Shown: positions 34,830 to 44,651, numbered from the stretch's first letter. The stretch: 64,000 bases of DNA from Paracoccus sanguinis (GCF_900106665.1 NZ_FNNA01000001.1:992001-1056000), one strand, 5' to 3'. Translations and numbers: made by a program. The notes: generated by a model from the sequence alone, not told the origin.

Positions 34830-35735
34830 TCAAAGCCCCGCCGCCTCGTCCGCGCCGATCATCAGGTTGAGGTTCTGCACCGCCGCGCCCGACGCCCCCT
34901 TGCCGAGGTTGTCGAGCACCGCGACCACCACCGCGCAGCCGTTCGCATCGTCGCCGTGGACCGACAGTTCGAGCTGGTTCGTCCCGTTCAGCGCCGTCGG
35001 CACCACCCGTGGCGCGGGGTCCACCACCTGCACGAAGCGGCTGCCCGCGTAATGCGCCTCGAGCGCGGCGCGCAGATCGGCGATCCGCCGCCCGCCGAGT
35101 TGCAGCGGCAGTTGCACCATCATCCCCTGCGCGTAGCGCCCCACCGCCGGGGCAAAGACCGGCCGCCGGGTCAGCCCGGTGCGGGCCATGATCTCGGGCA
35201 GGTGCTTGTGGCCCTGACCCAGCGCATAGGCGAAATGGGCGGGCGCGCCCTCGGCCTCCATCTCGGCGATCATCTCCTTGCCGCCGCCGGTGTAGCCCGA
35301 GACGGCGTTGAGGCTCAGCGGCTCGTCCGCCGCGACCAGCCCGGCCGCGACCAGCGGCGCGAGGATGGCGATGGCGCCGGTCGCATAGCAGCCGGGGTTC
35401 GCCACGAAGCGGGCGCCGGGGATCGCGGCGCGGGTCTCGGCCGAGAGCTCCGGGAAGCCGTAGGTCCAGCCGTCGGCCACCCGATGCGCCGTCGAGGCGT
35501 CGATGAACCGCACCGGCAGTCCCTCGGCCAGCGCCACCGAATCGCGGGCGGCGGCATCGGGCAGGCAAAGAATCGCCACCTCGGCCTCGGCCATGGCCGC
35601 GCGGCGGGCGTCGGCGTCCTTGCGGCGCGCGGGATCGACCTGCACCAGCGCGATATCCTCGCGCCCCGCCAGCCGCTCGCGGATCTGCAGGCCGGTCGTG
35701 CCGGCCTCGCCGTCGATGAACACCTTCGTCGCCAT
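34830..35735 (-). CDS. argC: N-acetyl-gamma-glutamyl-phosphate reductase (short, type 2)
   Basis: A 301-residue NADPH enzyme of arginine synthesis reducing N-acetylglutamyl phosphate to the semialdehyde. Features: FIDGEAGTTGLQIRERL at the N-terminus, catalytic Cys116 in VANPGCYATGAI, SGYTGGGKEMI near residue 155 and LGQGHKHLPEI near 175. Length fits the short type 2 ArgC of alphaproteobacteria. ATG 35735 is preceded by AAAGGGGGCC. No other arginine genes are adjacent. The ends of Trm112 and argC are convergent and about 25 bases apart. Confidence 0.94.
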   Translation of the reverse strand: MATKVFIDGEAGTTGLQIRERLAGREDIALVQVDPARRKDADARRAAMAEAEVAILCLPDAAARDSVALAEGLPVRFIDASTAHRVADGWTYGFPELSAETRAAIPGARFVANPGCYATGAIAILAPLVAAGLVAADEPLSLNAVSGYTGGGKEMIAEMEAEGAPAHFAYALGQGHKHLPEIMARTGLTRRPVFAPAVGRYAQGMMVQLPLQLGGRRIADLRAALEAHYAGSRFVQVVDPAPRVVPTALNGTNQLELSVHGDDANGCAVVVAVLDNLGKGASGAAVQNLNLMIGADEAAGL

Positions 35736-35776
35736 GTGTGGCCCCCTTTCGTGCCGTCCCGATGTGGCCCAGCCGG

Positions 35777-36106
35777 TCAGCCCGCGCAAGTGGGCGCGAC
35801 AAGGACGAAATGCCGGTCGAGCGTGTTGTCGAGGCTGAAGCCCGCCCCGCGCCCGGGCACCGCGTCGAGCGTCAGCGGCACGTCGGCCCACGCCGCCGCC
35901 TGCGCCCCGCCGGTCCAGAACCCGGTGCCCCCGACCGTCCCCAGCCGCACGTCATGCGCGCCCAGCCGGAACGCGCCCTCGGGATAGACCATCGGCGCGG
36001 TCCCGTCGCAGCAGCCGCCGGACAAATGGAACATCACCGGCCCGTGCTCGGCCTCGATCTCGGCCAGCAGCGCCAGCGCCGCGGGGGTCGCCGTGACCCC
36101 GCTCAT
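35777..36106 (-). CDS. DUF779 domain protein
   Basis: A 109-residue protein with the DUF779 hallmark HLSGGCCDGTAPMVYPEG near residue 30; the paired Cys and the C-terminal APTC may bind a metal. DUF779 genes are usually found beside aldehyde or alcohol dehydrogenases, and an AcoD/ExaC-type aldehyde dehydrogenase lies 1.5 kb away on the same strand, separated by topoisomerase IB and a small gene. The function is unknown. Its ATG 36106 overlaps the stop of the topoisomerase gene (ATGA), so the two are co-translated. Confidence 0.8.
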   Translation of the reverse strand: MSGVTATPAALALLAEIEAEHGPVMFHLSGGCCDGTAPMVYPEGAFRLGAHDVRLGTVGGTGFWTGGAQAAAWADVPLTLDAVPGRGAGFSLDNTLDRHFVLVAPTCAG

Positions 36107-37161
36107 GACGCCAGCCGCGCTTCGAGGAAGTCGAGCACCCGCACCTCCTCGGGGCGCAGCCCGCCCTCGTCCAGCTCCTCCGCGATCTCCTCGCGGATCT
36201 CGAGCTTCAGGTCGGCGTCGAGGTAGCTGTCGATCACCGTCGGGTGGACATAGCACTTGCGGCAGATGGTGGGGGTGTTGCCCAGCCGGGCGGCCACCTG
36301 CTCGATCGCCTCGCGGACATTGCGCTTGGCGGCGGCGGCGCTGTCGGCGGCCTCGTACTCGGCCAGCGCCAGCGCGGCGAGCACCGTCCCGGTCCAGGTG
36401 CGGAAATCCTTGGCGGTGATCCCCTCGCCGGTGATCTCGCGCAAGTAGGCGTTGACGTCGCCCGAGGTCACCTCGCGCTGCGCGCCCGTGTCGTCGAGAT
36501 ACTGGAACAGGTGCTGGCCCGGCAGCTCCTGGCTCTGCCGCACGATCCGCGCCACACGCCGGTCGCGCAGGCCGAGGTCCCAGGTCTTGCCCGACTTGCC
36601 CTTGAAGCGGAACCGCACCTCGGTCCCCTCGACCTTCACGTGGCGGTCGCGCAGCGTGGTCAGCCCGTGCGACTTGTTCTGCTTCACATAGTCGGCGTTG
36701 CCCACCCGGATCATCGTCGCCTCGAGCAGATGGACGACGGTCGCCAGCACCTTCTCGCGCCCCATTCCGCGACGGGCCATGTCGGCGTCGACCCGCGCCC
36801 TGAGCCCCGGCAGCACGCGGGCAAAGGCCAGCATCCGGTCATACTTGGCGCTGTCGCGGACCTCGCGGAAGCGGGGGTGATAGCGGTATTGCTTGCGCCC
36901 CTTGGCATCGCGCCCGGTGGCCTGGATGTGCCCCTCGGGGTCCGCGCAGATCCAGACATCGGCATAGGCGGGCGGAATGGCCAGCGACCTGATCCGCGCC
37001 AGCTCGGCCTTGTCGCGGATCGGCCGGCCGTCGAGGCCGCGGTAGCTGAACCCCTTGCCCGCCTTGCGCCGGGTTATCCCCGGATCGCCGTCCGAGACGT
37101 AGCGCAGCCCGACGCTTTCGGCCGCGTCCTGCGGATCGACGATGGTGCCGCTGTCGTCCAA
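36103..37161 (-). CDS. DNA topoisomerase IB (poxvirus/mesophilic bacterial type)
   Basis: A 352-residue type IB topoisomerase that relaxes supercoils through a 3'-phosphotyrosine. Recognisable pieces: LRYVSDGDPGITRRKAGKGF near the start, DVWICADPEGHIQATGRDAKGRKQYRYH near residue 75 (given by its GHIQATGRDAKGRKQY core), the RVGNADY segment, GLTTLRDRHV, and the active-site region KCYVHPTVIDSYLDG-type sequence near residue 315, where the Tyr nucleophile is expected. No ATG fits; TTG 37161 with GGGGAGGG six bases upstream is the best start. It is divergent from a small disordered protein and coupled to the DUF779 gene. Confidence 0.88.
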   Translation of the reverse strand: MDDSGTIVDPQDAAESVGLRYVSDGDPGITRRKAGKGFSYRGLDGRPIRDKAELARIRSLAIPPAYADVWICADPEGHIQATGRDAKGRKQYRYHPRFREVRDSAKYDRMLAFARVLPGLRARVDADMARRGMGREKVLATVVHLLEATMIRVGNADYVKQNKSHGLTTLRDRHVKVEGTEVRFRFKGKSGKTWDLGLRDRRVARIVRQSQELPGQHLFQYLDDTGAQREVTSGDVNAYLREITGEGITAKDFRTWTGTVLAALALAEYEAADSAAAAKRNVREAIEQVAARLGNTPTICRKCYVHPTVIDSYLDADLKLEIREEIAEELDEGGLRPEEVRVLDFLEARLAS

Positions 37162-37223
37162 GGCGATCCCTCCCCGCGGTGCTCTGCCGTTTCCCCGAAC
37201 GTCCTGACAGTCGCGCGAGTTGC

Positions 37224-37249
37224 GGAACCCCGCCCGCGCCGGGCCGGTT
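37224..37249 (+). promoter_or_regulatory. Candidate EcfG-type (general stress) promoter
   Basis: GGAAC (37224-37228), a 17-base spacer, then GGTT (37246-37249) resembles the alphaproteobacterial EcfG consensus GGAAC-N16/17-CGTT. A start near 37256 would give a short leader with AGGAAAGG before the ATG at 37279. The segment is partly palindromic, so a similar signal reads toward the topoisomerase gene. EcfG is not universal in Rhodobacterales, so the assignment is tentative. Confidence 0.35.
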
Positions 37250-37278
37250 TTCCTCGGGCAACAGGAAAGGACACGCTC

Positions 37279-37548
37279 ATGGCCGACCAGAAGCCCAACT
37301 CGACGCCCGACCAGAAGCCGAACCAGAAGCCCGACCAGCAGCCGGAGCTGACCCGCGACACCGACGCCTATCTGCACGACCACGACACCCCCTCGCACGG
37401 CGGCCGCGCCGGCGGGACGATGGCGCAGGCGATCGGGTCCGAGGACGAACACAAGCGCGCCGATGAACCCGACGCCGGCACCACCCGCGTCCGCAAGGCC
37501 GACGAACACCGCATCGGCACCAGCAACCTCGGCACCGAGAACCGCTGA
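37279..37548 (+). CDS. Small hydrophilic, probably disordered protein
   Basis: An 89-residue protein starting MADQKPNSTPDQKPNQKP, followed by acidic and His-rich segments and a KADEHRIGTSNLGTENR tail. It has no hydrophobic core, Cys or recognised domain and is probably disordered in water; the composition (Gln, Lys, Pro, Asp, Gly) recalls desiccation or stress proteins, but no function can be assigned. AGGAAAGG precedes the ATG at 37279. It is divergent from topoisomerase IB, ends at a strong terminator, and has a candidate EcfG-like promoter. It appears to be a real, separately transcribed gene rather than a shadow. Confidence 0.65.
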   Translation: MADQKPNSTPDQKPNQKPDQQPELTRDTDAYLHDHDTPSHGGRAGGTMAQAIGSEDEHKRADEPDAGTTRVRKADEHRIGTSNLGTENR

Positions 37549-37551
37549 ACA

Positions 37552-37586
37552 AAGGGGGCGCCCGCGACAGGCGCCCCCTTCTTTCT
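37552..37586. terminator. Strong intrinsic terminator (small gene / aldehyde dehydrogenase)
   Basis: AAGGGGGCGCC (37552-37562) pairs with GGCGCCCCCTT (37570-37580) across a seven-base loop, followed by CTTTCTT. It terminates the small gene and may also stop transcripts from the convergent aldehyde dehydrogenase. Confidence 0.85.
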
Positions 37587-37590
37587 TGCC

Positions 37591-37629
37591 CAAATATCCT
37601 GCGGGGGTCCGGGGGCGCAAAGCCCCCGG
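37591..37629 (+). repeat. Short AAATATCC repeat with hairpin, copy c
   Basis: CAAATATCCTGCGGGGG is followed by the hairpin CCGGGGGC/GCCCCCGG (37609-37629, loop GCAAA). It sits between two convergent genes, next to the terminator above, in the same arrangement as copies a and b. Confidence 0.6.
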
Positions 37630-37639
37630 TCGCAACGGC

Positions 37640-39166
<1,527 letters not shown>

Positions 39167-39278
39167 GGTTCTTGTCCTCCCTTCGGCCCGGTCCTCCACC
39201 GGGCCTATGAGGGTCATCGTGCGAGAGCGCGGCCCCGCCGGTCAACAGGGCGGCCGCGGATCGCCGGGGCCGACTGTC

Positions 39279-40409
39279 TCACCCGTGAGACGCCGCCGGG
39301 GCACCGGGCGCGCCGGCTGCACGTGGCGCTCCGGGGGCCTCGCGCCCCGCGCCGACCAGCCCCAGCCGGGCCATCTTGCGATAGAGCGTCGCCCGCCCCA
39401 CCCCCAGCGCCCGCGCCGCCGCGGTGACGTTGCCGCCCGAGCGCGCCAGCGCCCGCGCCAGCGCCGCCCGCTCGGCGCGCTCGAGCCCCGTCAGGTCGTC
39501 CTCGCGCCCGATCAGGTCGGCGAGCGGCCGCGGGGTCAGCGCCCCGCTGCGCGGCAGGCCCAGCGCCCGGCGCGCGTCGCGGGTGGCGCCGATGGCCAGC
39601 TCGTCGCGGTCCACGGCGACCAGCGCCTCGGTCCCCTCGCCCGCCATCACGATGCGCGCGCCGGGAAAGGCGGCGCGGAACCACGCCGTCTCGATGGCGC
39701 GCGCGGTCTGGGCCACCATCGCGGCGATCAGCGCGTTGATCTGCTCGGTCTGGTCGGCGCGCGCGGAACTGACGTCCAGCGCCGCGATCACCGCCCCGTC
39801 GGGGCCGTGGATCGGCGCGTCGATGCAGCTCATCGCGGTGTTGCGGGACAGGAAATGCTCGTCGCGGTGGATGATCACCTGCCGCCCCTCGGCAAGGCAG
39901 GTGCCGACCCCGTTGGTGCCCTGCGCGGCCTCGGACCAGTCGGCCCCGCAGGCAAGGTCCCAGCCGTCGAACACCGCCGCATCCCCGGCCGAGACCCGGC
40001 GGTCGAGGATGATCCCCGCCGCATCGGTCAGCACGACTGAGCATCCCGAGGCGCGCACCAGCCCGTAAAGCTGTTCGACCCGCGGCGCGGCGACCGACAG
40101 GAAGCCGCCCATCGCCTCGCGCCGCCGGGCGATCCCGGCCGCATCCAGCCGCTCGGGCCGCAGCGGTGCCGAGGGGTCGAGCCCATGGCGCAGCGCCGAG
40201 CGCCGCCAGCTCGCGGTGAGCGGGGTGAGGTCGTCGTTGGCGCGGGTGCGCTCGATCACCCGGTCGGCGTGGGGGCGCGGGGTGACGGGGCCACGCGGCC
40301 GCGCGCCGCCCCGAACCGGCGGCTCGCCCGTGACCGAGACGGTCAGCGGGTCGGTCAGCGGCACGGGCGTCCCGGCGTCAAGCCGCGGCGGCGGCAGGCG
40401 TGTGGCCAT
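39279..40409 (-). CDS. GAF-domain, Fis-type HTH regulator (AcoR-like, no AAA+ domain)
   Basis: A 376-residue transcription regulator. After a disordered N-terminus, residues about 60-250 resemble the AcoR sensory region: SWRRSALRHGLDP near residue 65, CSVVLTDAAGIILDRR, then the GAF segment with EAAQGTNGVGTCLAEGRQVIIHRDEHF near 165 (NGVGTCLA core) and MSCIDAPIHGPDG. The C-terminus is a Fis-type helix-turn-helix (GGNVTAAARALGVGRATLYRKM). The sigma-54 interacting AAA+ domain with its Walker motif is absent, so it cannot activate sigma-54 promoters in the normal way. It probably controls the aldehyde dehydrogenase directly downstream. GGGGGAG precedes ATG 40409. Confidence 0.85.
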   Translation of the reverse strand: MATRLPPPRLDAGTPVPLTDPLTVSVTGEPPVRGGARPRGPVTPRPHADRVIERTRANDDLTPLTASWRRSALRHGLDPSAPLRPERLDAAGIARRREAMGGFLSVAAPRVEQLYGLVRASGCSVVLTDAAGIILDRRVSAGDAAVFDGWDLACGADWSEAAQGTNGVGTCLAEGRQVIIHRDEHFLSRNTAMSCIDAPIHGPDGAVIAALDVSSARADQTEQINALIAAMVAQTARAIETAWFRAAFPGARIVMAGEGTEALVAVDRDELAIGATRDARRALGLPRSGALTPRPLADLIGREDDLTGLERAERAALARALARSGGNVTAAARALGVGRATLYRKMARLGLVGAGREAPGAPRAAGAPGAPAASHG

Positions 40410-40446
40410 GATTCGCTCTCCCCCTCCCGTCCGATCATAGCGGCGG

Positions 40447-41502
40447 TCAGTCCCATTCCATCTCGGCATAGGCCGCGGCGGCGTTGCGCGCGGTCGTCGC
40501 CTCGAACCCCGCCCAGCCGGGCGCCTGCGGGGCCATTGCGGCCCCGATCGCCGGCAGCGCCTCGGACAGGCCCTGCCCGGCATCCAGCGCCGCCCGCACC
40601 GCGTCGCGCAGCGCGCGCAGATAGGCCGTCTCGGCCGCCGCCGCCTCGGCCAGCGTCGGCGCCACCGGCCCGTGCCCCGGCACCACGAGCCCCCCCTCGG
40701 GCGGCGGCGCATCGAGCCACGCGAGCCAGCCTTTCAGCGAGCCGTCCACCACCGGGGTCAGCCCGCGAAACACCAGATCGCCGGTGAACAGCACGCCCGA
40801 GCGGCTGTCGCGCACCGTCATGTCGCTGTCGGTGTGGGCGGTCGCCACCGGCGTCAGGGTCAGCGTCGTCCCGCCGAGGTCCAGCGTCTCCGCCCCCGCC
40901 ACCAGCCGCGTCGGCGCCACCAGATCGGTCCCCGCCCAGGCGAGCGCCCCGATCTGCGCCGGGATCGTCTCGCGCCAGGTCTCGGCCCGCGCGGCGAGCG
41001 CGGCGGGCAGGCGGGCGTCGCCGGTGACCTCACCCCCCGCTTCGGCCATCAGCCCGGCCCCGGCGATGTGGTCGGGGTGCATGTGGGTCAGGATCACCGG
41101 CCCGATCGGCAGGGCGGTCCGGGCGCGGATCGCGGCGTAAAGCGCCTCGGCCTCCTCGCGCGAGCCGCCGGGGTCGATCACCGCCACCCGCGCCTCGCCG
41201 ATGACCACGCCCAGATTGGCGATCCGGCCGCGGTTCTCGGGTGACAGCTCGGCATCCGCGCCGCGGTGGATCAGGACGCCCGGCGCGAGTTCGGTCAGCT
41301 CGAGCGCCGGGGCCTCGGCCAGCGGCGCGCAGGTCCAGCCTCGCCCGGTCAGGTCGGGGTGCGCGGCCAGCCACGCCGCCGCGACTGCCTCGGCGCCCTG
41401 CTGGCACGCCGCGGCCTCGGCGGCGCTGCCCTGCGGCAAGAGCCGCGGGGCGCAGGCCGCGGGGTCCGCGGCCAGACAGGCGGTCAGCATCAGGACGAAC
41501 AT
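40447..41502 (-). CDS. Quinoprotein relay system zinc metallohydrolase (MBL fold)
   Basis: A 351-residue exported protein with a short signal peptide (FVLMLTACLAADPAA) and a metallo-beta-lactamase core: VILTHMHPDHIAG carries the HxHxDH motif near residue 150, GVLFTGDLVFRG near 245 and VVPGHGPV near 280. It matches the metallohydrolase family found with PQQ dehydrogenases and SoxYZ-like carriers (quinoprotein relay system zinc metallohydrolase), as here, where the carrier is encoded divergently 182 bases away. In the proposed relay it may release a product from the carrier in the periplasm. The reaction has not been shown. ATG 41502 gives a good signal sequence. Confidence 0.82.
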   Translation of the reverse strand: MFVLMLTACLAADPAACAPRLLPQGSAAEAAACQQGAEAVAAAWLAAHPDLTGRGWTCAPLAEAPALELTELAPGVLIHRGADAELSPENRGRIANLGVVIGEARVAVIDPGGSREEAEALYAAIRARTALPIGPVILTHMHPDHIAGAGLMAEAGGEVTGDARLPAALAARAETWRETIPAQIGALAWAGTDLVAPTRLVAGAETLDLGGTTLTLTPVATAHTDSDMTVRDSRSGVLFTGDLVFRGLTPVVDGSLKGWLAWLDAPPPEGGLVVPGHGPVAPTLAEAAAAETAYLRALRDAVRAALDAGQGLSEALPAIGAAMAPQAPGWAGFEATTARNAAAAYAEMEWD

Positions 41503-41684
41503 CGCCACCCCCTTCCCCAAGGTCCGGCGCCCCACTCTGCGCCGTCGCGGCCGCAGAGGGACAGGGCGCGGGCGAACCTCAGACTTTGGTCGGGCAAAGC
41601 GGCCCCCGCGCGGGCTTGTGCATGGATTTCAGCGCCGCGGGCTGTCACGCTTTCCGCCACCGCCATGAAGCGCGAGGCACGCCG

Positions 41685-42476
41685 ATGCCCCTATCGCAGA
41701 TCGCCCGCTGGATCGCCGTGGCCGCGCTCGGCGCCGGGCCGGCCCTCGCCGCCGACAACCCGCTGCAACCCTCGCCCGCCTGGGACGAGATGCGGCTGGC
41801 GGTGATCGGCACCGAGACCGAGCCGCCGGTCGATCCCGCCGTGCTCGACCTCGACGCGCCGATGCGCGCCGACAATCCGGCGCTGGTGCCGATTCGGATC
41901 ACCCAGCCGCCGGGGGCGCCCGCAATCACCCGCCTGGCGCTGGTCATCGACGAGAACCCGGCCCCGGTCGCGGCCGAGTTCACCCTCGGCCCCGCGACCG
42001 CGCCCCTCGACCTCGAGGTGCGGGTGAGGGTCAACGCCTATTCCGACGTGCGCGCCATCGCCACGCTCGCGGACGGGCGGCAGGTCATGGCCGGGCGCTT
42101 CGTCAAGGCCTCGGGCGGCTGCGCGGCCCCCGCAGGCCGGTCGGGCGAGGACGCGCGCAAGGACATCGGCGCGATGCGCTGGACCTCTGAACCCGCCGGG
42201 GACCGCGCCATGGGGCAACTGATGATCCGCCACCCGAACTTCTCGGGACTGCAACGCGACCAGCTCACCCTGCTCGACATCCCGGCCGAGTTCGTCCGCA
42301 GCGTCACCCTGCGGCAGGGCGACGCGCTGCTGATGGAGATGGAGGGCGGCATCTCGATCTCGGAAAACCCCGTGTTCCGCCTCGGCTACACTCCCGACGG
42401 CGCACCCGTCACCGTCCACGCCGAGGACACCGAGGACCGCCAGTTCGACGCGAGCTTCCCCGGCTCGGGCGGCTGA
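41685..42476 (+). CDS. Quinoprotein dehydrogenase-associated SoxYZ-like carrier
   Basis: A 263-residue periplasmic protein with a signal peptide (IAVAALGAGPALA, then ADNP). The first half resembles SoxY and ends at KASGGCAAPAG, where Cys146 corresponds to the carrier Cys of SoxY's GGCGG motif. The second half resembles SoxZ (GQLMIRHPNFSGLQ near residue 180, GGISISENPVFRLGY near 220). Such fused SoxYZ-like carriers accompany PQQ-dependent alcohol dehydrogenases and the metallohydrolase encoded divergently here. The dehydrogenase itself is not in this window. The covalent intermediate on the Cys is hypothetical. Confidence 0.85.
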   Translation: MPLSQIARWIAVAALGAGPALAADNPLQPSPAWDEMRLAVIGTETEPPVDPAVLDLDAPMRADNPALVPIRITQPPGAPAITRLALVIDENPAPVAAEFTLGPATAPLDLEVRVRVNAYSDVRAIATLADGRQVMAGRFVKASGGCAAPAGRSGEDARKDIGAMRWTSEPAGDRAMGQLMIRHPNFSGLQRDQLTLLDIPAEFVRSVTLRQGDALLMEMEGGISISENPVFRLGYTPDGAPVTVHAEDTEDRQFDASFPGSGG

Positions 42477-42541
42477 GGCGCGCTTGCGCCCGGCCCGGCC
42501 GGCTGGCAGGGTCGCCACCTTGAGCGAAACGGGGGTCTTGG

Positions 42542-43597
42542 ATGGACAGGCGGAAACTGGGCACGATCGAGGTGAGCGACGTCTGCCTCGGCACGATGAC
42601 ATTCGGGCGCGACACGGGCCGGGACGACGCCTTCGCCCAGATGGACCGGGCGCTCGACGCCGGCATCAGCTTCTTCGACACCGCCGAGATGTATCCCGTC
42701 CCCCCGCAGGCCGCCTTCTACGGCCGGACAGAAGAGGTGATCGGCGCCTGGCTCGCCGCCCGCCCCGGCGCCCGCGACCGGGTGCAGATCGCCAGCAAGA
42801 TCAGCGGCCCGAACGGCGGCCATTCCCGCGGCGGCAAGGGGTTCGAGCCGGACAACATCGCCGGCGCGGTGGACGGCTCGCTCAAGCGGCTGGGGACCGA
42901 CCGCATCGACCTCTACCAGCTGCACTGGCCCAAGCGCGGCGGCTATGCCTTCCGGCAGAACTGGACCTTCGATCCGCGCGGCAGTTCCAAGGCGCGGGTC
43001 GAGGATCACATGGACGCCATCCTGACCGAACTCGCCAAGGTCGTGGCGGCGGGCAAGGTGCGGGCCTTCGGCCTGTCGAACGAATCCGCCTGGGGCACGA
43101 TGGCGTGGCTGGGCGCGGCCCAGCGTACCGGCGGGCCGCGGGTGGTGTCGGTGCAGAACGAATACGGGCCGCTCTACCGGATGTATGACACCGACATGGC
43201 CGAGGTCGGGCAGAAAGAGGACGTGACGCTGCTGGCCTATTCGCCGCTCGCCGCGGGGCTTTTGACCGGGAAATACGCGGGCGGGACGATCCCCGAGCGC
43301 TCGCGCGCCGCCACCGACAAGCGCGAGGGCGGGCCGGGCAACCTCGGCGGGCGGATGACCGAACGCGGGCTCACCGCCGCCGACGCCTGGGTCGAGATGG
43401 CGCGCGGGCTCGGGCTCGACCCGATCCACGCCGCGGTGGCGTTCGTCCGCCAGCGGCCGTTCCCGGCGATCCCGATCATCGGGGCGACCACCCCGGCGCA
43501 GCTCGACCACCTGATCGACGGGCTGGGGGTGACGCTCGACGACGACGCGCTGGCCGCCATCGACCGCTTCCACCGCGCCCACCCCCTGCCCTACTGA
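42542..43597 (+). CDS. Aldo/keto reductase (Tas-like)
   Basis: A 351-residue NAD(P)H oxidoreductase with the TIM-barrel AKR fold. The catalytic tetrad is visible: Asp and Tyr in ISFFDTAEMYPV near residues 42-46, Lys in VQIASKISG near 85 and His in LYQLHWPKRGG near 125. FGLSNESAWG near residue 180 and IIGATTPAQLDHLI near 315 line the cofactor site. The nearest type is E. coli Tas or YajO-like reductases; the substrate is unknown. It is followed by a nitronate monooxygenase gene on the same strand, but 85 bases separate them and no functional link is clear. Confidence 0.88.
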   Translation: MDRRKLGTIEVSDVCLGTMTFGRDTGRDDAFAQMDRALDAGISFFDTAEMYPVPPQAAFYGRTEEVIGAWLAARPGARDRVQIASKISGPNGGHSRGGKGFEPDNIAGAVDGSLKRLGTDRIDLYQLHWPKRGGYAFRQNWTFDPRGSSKARVEDHMDAILTELAKVVAAGKVRAFGLSNESAWGTMAWLGAAQRTGGPRVVSVQNEYGPLYRMYDTDMAEVGQKEDVTLLAYSPLAAGLLTGKYAGGTIPERSRAATDKREGGPGNLGGRMTERGLTAADAWVEMARGLGLDPIHAAVAFVRQRPFPAIPIIGATTPAQLDHLIDGLGVTLDDDALAAIDRFHRAHPLPY

Positions 43598-43682
43598 GCG
43601 GGGGCGCGAGGGGTGACGCAGCGGCGGGCTTGCACCGCCGCGCGGCCCCCGCAACATCGCGCCACATTCGTGGAGGAACCCC

Positions 43683-44651
43683 ATGCTGCCGCCGATCCTG
43701 TCGAACCTGCGCGTCCCCGCCATCGCCTCGCCGATGTTCATTGTCTCGGGGCCGGACCTCGTCATCGCCCAGTGCAAGGCCGGGATCGTCGGCAGCTTCC
43801 CGGCGCTGAACGCGCGCGAGAAGGACGGCGAGCCGCCGCTGCTCGACGCCTGGCTGACCCGGATCGAGGAGGAACTCGACCGCCACAACCAGGCCAACCC
43901 CGACCGCCCGGCGGCGCCCTTCGCGGTCAACCAGATCGTCCACCGCTCGAACGCCCGGCTCGAGCGCGACATCGAGATCTGCCACCGCCACAAGGTGCCG
44001 ATCTGGATCACCTCGCTCGGCGCCCGCCCCGAGGTGAACGCCGCCGCCCATGACTGCGGCGGGATCACCCTGCACGACGTCATCACCCCCACCTTCGCCC
44101 GCAAGGCGCTGGAGAAGGGCGCCGACGGCCTGATCGCGGTGGCAGCGGGCGCAGGCGGGCACGCCGGCGGCCTGTCGCCCTTCGCCCTGATCCAGGAGAT
44201 CCGGTCCTTCTTCGACGGGCCGCTGCTGCTGTCGGGCGCCATCGCCACCGGCCGCGCGATCCTCGCGGCGCAGGCGATGGGGGCGGACCTCGCCTATATC
44301 GGCAGCCCCTTCATCGCCACGGCCGAGGCCAACGCCGACGCCGCCTACAAGCAGATGATCGTCGATTCGGGGGCCGAGGACATCGTCTATTCCTCGCTCT
44401 TCACGGGGATTCACGGCAACTACCTGAAGCCCTCGATCCGGGCCGCGGGGATGGACCCCGACGCGCTCGGCTCGGCCGACGCCTCGGCGATGGACTTCGG
44501 CAAGGGCGCGGCGAAGGCCAAGGCGTGGAGCCAGATCTGGGGCTCGGGCCAGGGCATCGGCGCGATCCACGAGGTGACCCCGGCCGGCGCGCTGGTGGAC
44601 CGGCTGGCGGCGGAATACGCCGAAGCGCGGCAGGCGCTCTGCGCCGGGTGA
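43683..44651 (+). CDS. Nitronate monooxygenase (2-nitropropane dioxygenase family)
   Basis: A 322-residue FMN-dependent TIM-barrel enzyme. The catalytic base is His160 in AVAAGAGGHAGG; PMFIVSGPDL at the N-terminus and LLLSGAIATGRAILAAQAMGADLAYIG (SGAIATGRAI core) bind the flavin phosphate. It would detoxify alkyl nitronates such as propionate 3-nitronate. The ATG at 43683 follows GGAGGAA. The family also contains FabK-like enoyl reductases, but the pattern with GAGGHAG favours NMO. After it comes a 278-base gap with a repeat copy. Confidence 0.9.
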   Translation: MLPPILSNLRVPAIASPMFIVSGPDLVIAQCKAGIVGSFPALNAREKDGEPPLLDAWLTRIEEELDRHNQANPDRPAAPFAVNQIVHRSNARLERDIEICHRHKVPIWITSLGARPEVNAAAHDCGGITLHDVITPTFARKALEKGADGLIAVAAGAGGHAGGLSPFALIQEIRSFFDGPLLLSGAIATGRAILAAQAMGADLAYIGSPFIATAEANADAAYKQMIVDSGAEDIVYSSLFTGIHGNYLKPSIRAAGMDPDALGSADASAMDFGKGAAKAKAWSQIWGSGQGIGAIHEVTPAGALVDRLAAEYAEARQALCAG

